Assembly (NCBI GenBank): GCA_007128085.1
Contig: SKYC01000322.1
Location: 1 to 6,612, forward strand
Direction of reading: 5' to 3'
From: Saprospiraceae bacterium
Lineage (GTDB): Bacteria > Bacteroidota > Bacteroidia > Chitinophagales > Saprospiraceae
DNA length: 6,612 bases
A program made the position numbers and the translations under genes. Below the pieces are notes generated by a model that was given only the letters and a program-made list of their open reading frames with translations, was not told the origin of the DNA and did no database searches. Shown here piece by piece: positions 1 to 4,430 of the stretch (position 1 is the stretch's first letter; the number at the start of each line of letters is the position of its first letter).

Positions 1-94
1 ATTACCATTTATTATTCAATAGCCTAATAAATTTATTTTGTCATGTACTCAGTATATGTTTAGTTGGTGTGATTATGGGGATAAATTTCCGGGG

Positions 95-190
95 CTTCGA
101 GAGCCTCAGCCACCGGAATTCCCTTGCCAAATCCAACTATCCGCTGCCTGAGGTGGTCCCTGAGCCTGCCGAAGGGCTCTCGAAGGCAGC
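95..190. repeat. GC-rich intergenic palindromic repeat element
   Basis: Nested inverted repeats are visible. GCTGCCT (143-149) pairs with AGGCAGC (184-190). Inside it, GAGCC (162-166) pairs with GGCTC (175-179) around an 8-base loop. In addition CTTCGAGAGCC (95-105) is the exact reverse complement of GGCTCTCGAAG (175-185), giving an alternative 11-bp pairing. Bases 91-190 are 63% G+C by count, against 30% in 191-290. The core TGAGCCTGCCGAAGG (161-175) closely resembles, from memory, a palindromic repeat (TGAGCCTGTCGAAGG) scattered between genes in many bacterial genomes. It is therefore best read as a REP-like or miniature dispersed element and not as part of arsM control. Only one copy is in the window, so dispersal could not be tested. 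Confidence 0.55.
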
Positions 191-303
191 AATAGTAAGC
201 AATAAGGCAAATAAATTCCATTGAAATTCGATTAACTTATTAAAGCAAAATCCCGCCAAAATTATATTAATCTTGCTCCGCATCTCGTTAAAATCCAATA
301 ATT

Positions 304-319
304 ATCGTAATATTGCGAT
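304..319. promoter_or_regulatory. Candidate operator dyad upstream of arsM
   Basis: ATCGTAATATTGCGAT is a 16-bp dyad in which 7 of 8 base pairs are symmetric; only T308/G315 breaks the symmetry. Its size and AT-rich centre fit the site of a dimeric winged-helix repressor of the ArsR/SmtB type, which is the usual controller of arsenic genes. It also overlaps a 5-of-6 match to the Bacteroidota -7 element (TAATATTG, 308-315), but no matching -33 element is seen. It lies about 145 bp before the arsM start. The role is inference; no repressor gene is in the window. Confidence 0.3.
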
Positions 320-410
320 GAAGAAATCTGAAGGGGATACGGAATGGTCGGGAAGAACCGGAAAATGAATTAAAACCGAACCATTTAGTGCTCTTCCACA
401 AGTTTATTTA

Positions 411-449
411 ACAGCTATTTTTAACTACGGCTTTAAATCCAAGAGCTGT
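411..449. promoter_or_regulatory. Inverted repeat in the arsM leader
   Basis: ACAGCT at 411-416 and AGCTGT at 444-449 are exact reverse complements 27 bases apart, and the second arm ends 15 bases before the arsM ATG. The pair could form a stem in the leader RNA or be two half-sites for a regulator. The arms do not extend beyond 6 bp, so chance is a real possibility. The bases between arm and start are A-rich (AAAAAAAAGAAACCT) with no Shine-Dalgarno sequence, which is ordinary for Bacteroidota. Confidence 0.2.
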
Positions 450-464
450 AAAAAAAAGAAACCT

Positions 465-1310
465 ATGTTTAATAAAGAATCAGAGACCAAGGAAATGGTC
501 AGAAAAAAATACGCAGAAATTGCCAGACAGGGAAAGGAAGAAAATGCCGCTTCTTGTTGTGGGTCGGGAGGTTGCAGCACTGAAGTCTACAACATCATGA
601 CGGACAATTACGATCAGCTGGAGGGGTACCATTCGGATGCTGACCTGGGATTGGGCTGTGGCCTTCCCACTGAATTTGCGGGAATAAAAACCGGCAATAC
701 AGTGGTGGATCTGGGGTCTGGTGCCGGAAACGATTGTTTTGTTGCCAGAAATGCATGTGGCCCTGAAGGAAAAGTCATAGGAATTGATTTCACCACTGAA
801 ATGGTACAAAAGGCGCGACAAAATGCGGAAAAACTGGGATTGAACAATGTCGAATTCAGAGAGGGAGACATTGAAAATATGCCCATAGGAGCTCAGGTTG
901 CTGATGTGGTAGTGAGCAATTGCGTATTAAACCTGGTTCCCAATAAAAAAGCCGTCTTTTCAGAGGTGTTCCGCATATTGAAAAGTGGAGGGCATTTCAG
1001 CATTTCGGATATTGTACTCACCGGTAAATTGCCCGACAAGCTATTGCAGGCGGCGGAAATGTATGCCGGTTGTGTATCCGGGGCTATAGAGAAAGATCAA
1101 TACATGGAACACATACAAGAGGCTGGATTTGAAGCGGTTAAAATTCAAAAGGAAAAACCCATTCTCATTCCCCGCGATATTTTATCTCAATACCTGAGCG
1201 AGGATGAAATCGATCAGTTCCTCAACAGTCCTCCCTCTATCCAAAGTATAACGGTTTACGGCAGGAAACCATCGGAGCAAAAATGCGTACCGGGAGGTGG
1301 TTGTTGTTAA
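465..1310 (+). CDS. arsM: Arsenite S-adenosylmethionine methyltransferase
   Basis: The 281-residue protein is a class I SAM-dependent methyltransferase of the ArsM/AS3MT family, a cytoplasmic enzyme that methylates As(III) to mono-, di- and trimethylated arsenicals using SAM and thiols. SAM motif I is VDLGSGAGND (81-90), followed by the acidic loop GIDFT (106-110) and motif GDIENMP (134-140). The arsenic-ligand cysteines expected for the family are all present: the N-terminal CC pair (31-32, in CCGSGGC), C65 in LGLGCGLP, C153 in SNCVLNL and C203 in YAGCVSGA. The C-terminus is also cysteine-bearing (C274, then GGGCC to the end), as in several bacterial ArsMs. The start at 465 is preferred because the conserved KKYAEIA segment begins by residue 14. 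There is no SD; the leader is A-rich. The gene stands alone on its strand, with no arsR, arsB or arsC in view, and ends 15 bp from the convergent ompA-like gene. Generic UbiE-type methyltransferases lack the cysteine set. Confidence 0.95.
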   Translation: MFNKESETKEMVRKKYAEIARQGKEENAASCCGSGGCSTEVYNIMTDNYDQLEGYHSDADLGLGCGLPTEFAGIKTGNTVVDLGSGAGNDCFVARNACGPEGKVIGIDFTTEMVQKARQNAEKLGLNNVEFREGDIENMPIGAQVADVVVSNCVLNLVPNKKAVFSEVFRILKSGGHFSISDIVLTGKLPDKLLQAAEMYAGCVSGAIEKDQYMEHIQEAGFEAVKIQKEKPILIPRDILSQYLSEDEIDQFLNSPPSIQSITVYGRKPSEQKCVPGGGCC

Positions 1311-1325
1311 TCGATCGGATGAGCT

Positions 1326-3281
1326 TTATTCTTCGTAAATGGTGAACCGCAATCCACCATTTTCCCGTACGGCTCGCACCCCTTCACCCGCTCTGAGAAC
1401 CACCACCTCTGTCCTTCGATTGTAGGCGTGTTCTTCTTCAGAGCATTCCACTCCGCTTTCGCAGTGGTTTCTGAGCTGTGTCTCTCCGAGCCCCAGGGTG
1501 CGTATACGGTTGGCCTCCACACCGGTGGTCACCAGGTACTCCATGGCTGAATTGGCGCGCCGTTGAGAGAGTTGCAGGTTGTAATCTGACCGGCCTCTGC
1601 TGTCGGTATGCGCCCTCAGTTCAATCATCATCTCTCTATCCATTTTCATAATCCGTGCGAGTTCATCCAATTCGGACATAGCGTCGGCACTGATCAGGTG
1701 AGAGTTGTATTCGTAGTAAATGTTTTCGAGCTCAAGTACAGTCCCTTCGCGGACTTCTTCGATTTTCTCTGATTCCATGACGATCTTCAAACTGTCCATT
1801 TGGTTATTTTCCGTAAAATAGAAGGTATCACCATCCCTTCTGGAATCTGCAAAGGTGCGGATGGCGAATTGTCGGTTCAATTTCAGGCAAATGGAGAGCC
1901 CCTCCTCCGTTACACCATTATAAATTTCTTCGTCTCCCGAACGTATAACCACTCCAACAGAGTCGATTCTAGTGCCCTCCTCATCGACTACACTCAAAAA
2001 CAAAGGACGGCAGTCAGAGTCCAGGACCACTCGCCTGTCCAGATGGGAAAAACCCTCTTCAAATTCGATTTGCATGAGTTTGGATTGATGCCCCTCCGCC
2101 ACAAGAATGAGTAGAAAATCCTGTTCATTCGTAGGAGCAGTAATTAAGCTTTTGCCCTCTCGATTGGTTACAGATTTCCAGACGGATCGGCTGCCTTCGA
2201 GTCGGTTGAGCAAATCGAGGCTGAGTTTGTTGCTGAGTGGATCCCAATCCAGTTCGCCCTCCGTAAAAAGAGCGGTCAGTTTTTCCACGGGAACGAGATA
2301 GATGTCTGTATTGGGCACAAGGCTCTGGTCTCTGGCCGACCGGACAACCACCTCCACCGATTTACTGACAGAAGCCGGCAAAAAGCAGGAACCCGGACAT
2401 TGAAAGCGATACACTTTGTCCCGGCCGGTTTTGCCCCGATTGCTGGACAGATAACCGTAAGTTTCGTCCTCCGAAAACCATATCGCAAAATCGGCTCCAT
2501 GACTGTTAAAAGGCGCGGACAGGGGAACGGGCGGAGCGTAAGTTTCGCCCTCGCGTTCAGCCAGATAGAGTTCAAGTTCTCCTCTCCGGTCGGAGGAAAA
2601 GAACAGACCTCTGGGATGAACAAATGGAAAGAGATCATTGCCATTGGAGGACAACCCATTTTCTATTTTTTCCGGTCGACTCCAGCGGCCATTGAGCCAT
2701 TCAACCCGGAAGAGATCCATATTCCCCCGCGTCGATTCCATATCGGATGAAAAATACAATCTATTATTCAAACCGTCCCAGCTCGGGTGGGCGTAATTGT
2801 ACTCCCTTTTTACAAAGGGCAAGACTTCCACTCCCCCACTTAGGTCTGAGGATATGCGGTACAGGCCCAATTGCGTTTGAGCGCGATAGGGTCGATCCTG
2901 ACTGGCTGTAAAAAAAAGGAATTCTATTTCTTCCGCAAAACTCACAGGACCGTATTGGCGGTCTTTACCGCTTAGCAACTTCAATTCTTTGGACGATCCG
3001 TCCGCTGCTCCTTTCTCCCGACTCATGATGCGGTAAATACTTTCATCGCTGAGAACCAATCGCCCGGAAGTGGCTTTTTGTTCGTAGGCTACCCACAGAA
3101 TATCCTGCCCGTGCTCAACGGCAGAAAAAGCAGATCCCTGAAGATTGGTCGGTTCATACGCTTTCAATTCAATGATGTGAGGGGCATTTTTTTCATCAAA
3201 AATCAAGGGAGCCTGGGCATTGATTTCACAAGCCAGGCAAAAGAAAATACAAAAAATCCATCCCGTTATTTTGACCATCAT
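1326..3281 (-). CDS. OmpA-family protein with beta-propeller-like N-terminal half
   Basis: The 651-residue envelope protein is probably anchored at the outer membrane and bound to peptidoglycan. A hydrophobic signal segment (about 5-22) ends in INAQA. The nearby CLAC is a poor lipobox, so signal peptidase I cleavage is likelier but lipidation is not excluded. Residues about 60-295 carry PD40/WD40-like blades, with repeated YFSSD, FFSSDRRG and YLSSNRG motifs (176-180, 227-234, 277-283). Residues about 306-420 and 424-502 look like two beta-sandwich, carboxypeptidase-regulatory-like modules. The OmpA domain spans about 519-630, with HTDSRG (558-563), LSQRRA and NRRTEVVV. D560 and R575 match the two diaminopimelate-contacting residues of OmpA. 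C607 and C613 likely form a disulfide in an insertion seen in other Bacteroidota OmpA domains. The order resembles T9SS protein PorE/SprE, but its TPR region is absent. It is the third gene of the cluster, 101 bp after the PorP/SprF gene. Start: tandem ATGATG, no SD. Confidence 0.85.
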   Translation of the reverse strand: MMVKITGWIFCIFFCLACEINAQAPLIFDEKNAPHIIELKAYEPTNLQGSAFSAVEHGQDILWVAYEQKATSGRLVLSDESIYRIMSREKGAADGSSKELKLLSGKDRQYGPVSFAEEIEFLFFTASQDRPYRAQTQLGLYRISSDLSGGVEVLPFVKREYNYAHPSWDGLNNRLYFSSDMESTRGNMDLFRVEWLNGRWSRPEKIENGLSSNGNDLFPFVHPRGLFFSSDRRGELELYLAEREGETYAPPVPLSAPFNSHGADFAIWFSEDETYGYLSSNRGKTGRDKVYRFQCPGSCFLPASVSKSVEVVVRSARDQSLVPNTDIYLVPVEKLTALFTEGELDWDPLSNKLSLDLLNRLEGSRSVWKSVTNREGKSLITAPTNEQDFLLILVAEGHQSKLMQIEFEEGFSHLDRRVVLDSDCRPLFLSVVDEEGTRIDSVGVVIRSGDEEIYNGVTEEGLSICLKLNRQFAIRTFADSRRDGDTFYFTENNQMDSLKIVMESEKIEEVREGTVLELENIYYEYNSHLISADAMSELDELARIMKMDREMMIELRAHTDSRGRSDYNLQLSQRRANSAMEYLVTTGVEANRIRTLGLGETQLRNHCESGVECSEEEHAYNRRTEVVVLRAGEGVRAVRENGGLRFTIYEE

Positions 3282-3382
3282 CGCTGAGTATTCCGTTGTT
3301 TAATTTTTTTCTTCTATCACTTTAGAGACTAGTTTCAAACAAATACCTCCGGGCAGTATATAGCAGTCCTAAATAGTTTATA

Positions 3383-4342
3383 TTAAAAAAAGCGGGGAGA
3401 TCTGAATTCACCCCTCATATCTCTTTCTCCCGGATAAACCACTACTGAAAACTCAATACTCCCATTGTGGTGTTGTCTTAGTTCCGACAGTCCAAAGTCA
3501 TAGGCCATGGTCATAAACCAATCGGGAGAAAGTTTAACTCCGGCAATCAAACTGATAGACTCAGAGCGCAAGTGATCTGTTCCACTGAAAGATCGGTACC
3601 CCACTCCCCCGAGAAAATTTTCCCCAAAATCCATCAACAGGTTGATATCCATCTTCAGCGGAAGATCGTCCGAGTAGCTGAACATGGCCTGAGGATTGAA
3701 AATCATTTCAGCTCCCATGGGCCATGCATATCCTACCATGAGGTGCCAGAAGCGATTTCGATCCCCTGTGAGAATTTCTTCATCGTCATTGAAAGCTATG
3801 TGCCGATTGGCAATGGCCGGCACAGACAATCCCATATACCACTCCTCTTTTCTAAGTAAGAATGAGGCACCTGCATTGAAATAAGTGGCCTTTTCCATGG
3901 TTCCGGTCAATGCGGGATCCAATCCAACCGGCTGAGTCGTTCGCAGGTTTTCTTCCCGGTAATCATTGACCAGGTTTCCCACCAGGGCATTTACACTCAA
4001 CCCCAATAAATACTCCCCGTACCGAATGTGGTAAGCGTAGCTGAAATTGGCCGTGTAGTGACTGGTCAATCCGAGGCTTTGCCTTCTCAACACAGCCCCC
4101 ACGCCCACGCGATTACCAACGAGAGGTATGTTCCCCTGAAAGCTTTGAATGGAAGGGCTCCCCTTCAGGCCCAACCACTGCTCTCTGCCGGTAAACGACA
4201 ATTCCACACCGTCGACAGCACCGGCAAAGGCCGTATTGTAGGACAGTTTGTTGTAAAAAAACTGGGTGTATAAGGCCTGCTCCTGCCCATGGGCGGAAAG
4301 GCCGAAAATCCATACCATACAAACCGTTATACAATACCTCAT
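3383..4342 (-). CDS. Type IX secretion system membrane protein, PorP/SprF family
   Basis: The 319-residue protein is predicted to be an outer-membrane beta-barrel. A signal peptide (1-19, ending SAHG before QEQ) precedes the family's N-terminal signature YTQFFYNKLSYNTAFAG (25-41), then REQWLGLKGSP (53-63). Glycine- and aromatic-rich alternating strands follow, with the typical end YDFGLSELRQHHNGSIEFSV (281-300). PorP in Porphyromonas belongs to the core T9SS. SprF-type paralogues are each needed for export or surface attachment of a particular cargo with a type B C-terminal domain. Here the gene lies 88 bp downstream of such a cargo gene and 101 bp upstream of an OmpA-like gene on the same strand, so a dedicated cargo partner is more likely than the single core PorP. 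No separate promoter or SD is evident before its ATG, so co-transcription is likely. The paralogue group cannot be settled from one copy, so no symbol is given. Confidence 0.92.
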   Translation of the reverse strand: MRYCITVCMVWIFGLSAHGQEQALYTQFFYNKLSYNTAFAGAVDGVELSFTGREQWLGLKGSPSIQSFQGNIPLVGNRVGVGAVLRRQSLGLTSHYTANFSYAYHIRYGEYLLGLSVNALVGNLVNDYREENLRTTQPVGLDPALTGTMEKATYFNAGASFLLRKEEWYMGLSVPAIANRHIAFNDDEEILTGDRNRFWHLMVGYAWPMGAEMIFNPQAMFSYSDDLPLKMDINLLMDFGENFLGGVGYRSFSGTDHLRSESISLIAGVKLSPDWFMTMAYDFGLSELRQHHNGSIEFSVVVYPGERDMRGEFRSPRFF

Positions 4343-4414
4343 CCTGTTTTAATTTTTCTCGTCAACATCTACCCTCAACGTCCACCTTCACAATCTTTCA
4401 ATCTATTCTTTAAT

Positions 4415-4427
4415 CCGGGTTTCCCGG
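4415..4427 (-). other. GC hairpin just after the cargo gene stop
   Basis: On the minus strand CCGGG-AAA-CCCGG forms a compact 5-bp, all-GC stem with a 3-base loop, starting only 3 bases after the stop codon of the Ig-repeat gene. No T-run follows (the next bases are ATTAAAGAATAG), so it is not a standard intrinsic terminator. It could act as an RNA 3'-end stabiliser or partial attenuator separating expression of the very large first gene from the two genes behind it. The stem is short, and a chance origin cannot be excluded. Confidence 0.35.
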
Positions 4428-4430
4428 TCT

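Larger units (their letters stand above)
1..464. other. Non-coding region upstream of arsM
   Basis: No reading frame of convincing length or recognisable product lies here; all frames are broken by frequent stops. The stretch is AT-rich except for a GC-rich repeat island around 91-190, listed separately. It also holds a 16-bp dyad (304-319) and an inverted repeat just before the arsM start (411-449). No arsR-like regulator is encoded in it, although arsM genes often sit in ars operons behind one. No promoter matching the Bacteroidota consensus (TTTG, about 19-21 bases, TAnnTTTG) is convincing. The nearest -7-like strings are TAATATTG at 308-315 and TATTTTTA at 416-423, neither with a good upstream TTTG. 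The gene to the left, if any, lies outside the window. Confidence 0.7.

Noticed and set aside
26..37. AATAAATTTATT perfect palindrome
   Set aside because: It is composed only of A and T in an AT-rich stretch, with no GC stem or adjacent gene end; such palindromes are expected by chance.
318..368. Short reading frame starting ATGAAGAAATCT, possibly a remnant or leader peptide before arsM
   Set aside because: It codes for only 16 residues with no similarity I recognise to an ArsR N-terminus or known leader peptide, and its ATG falls inside the 16-bp dyad; chance is sufficient.
480..886. Minus-strand reading frames inside arsM
   Set aside because: They are antisense shadows of a clearly conserved ArsM; they have no recognisable domain or initiation context.
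465..1310. Generic UbiE/menaquinone methyltransferase annotation
   Set aside because: The N-terminal CC pair and the C65, C153 and C203 contexts are specific to the arsenite methyltransferase family.
1800..2750. Plus-strand and other-frame reading frames within the ompA-like gene
   Set aside because: The minus-strand frame encodes recognisable PD40 and OmpA motifs throughout; the alternatives show no domain and odd residue composition.
3282..3382. Separate promoter or terminator between the PorP/SprF gene and the ompA-like gene
   Set aside because: The nearest string to a -7 element (TATTTGTTTG on the minus strand) has wrong spacing and no -33 partner, and there is no stem with a T-run, so nothing could be called.
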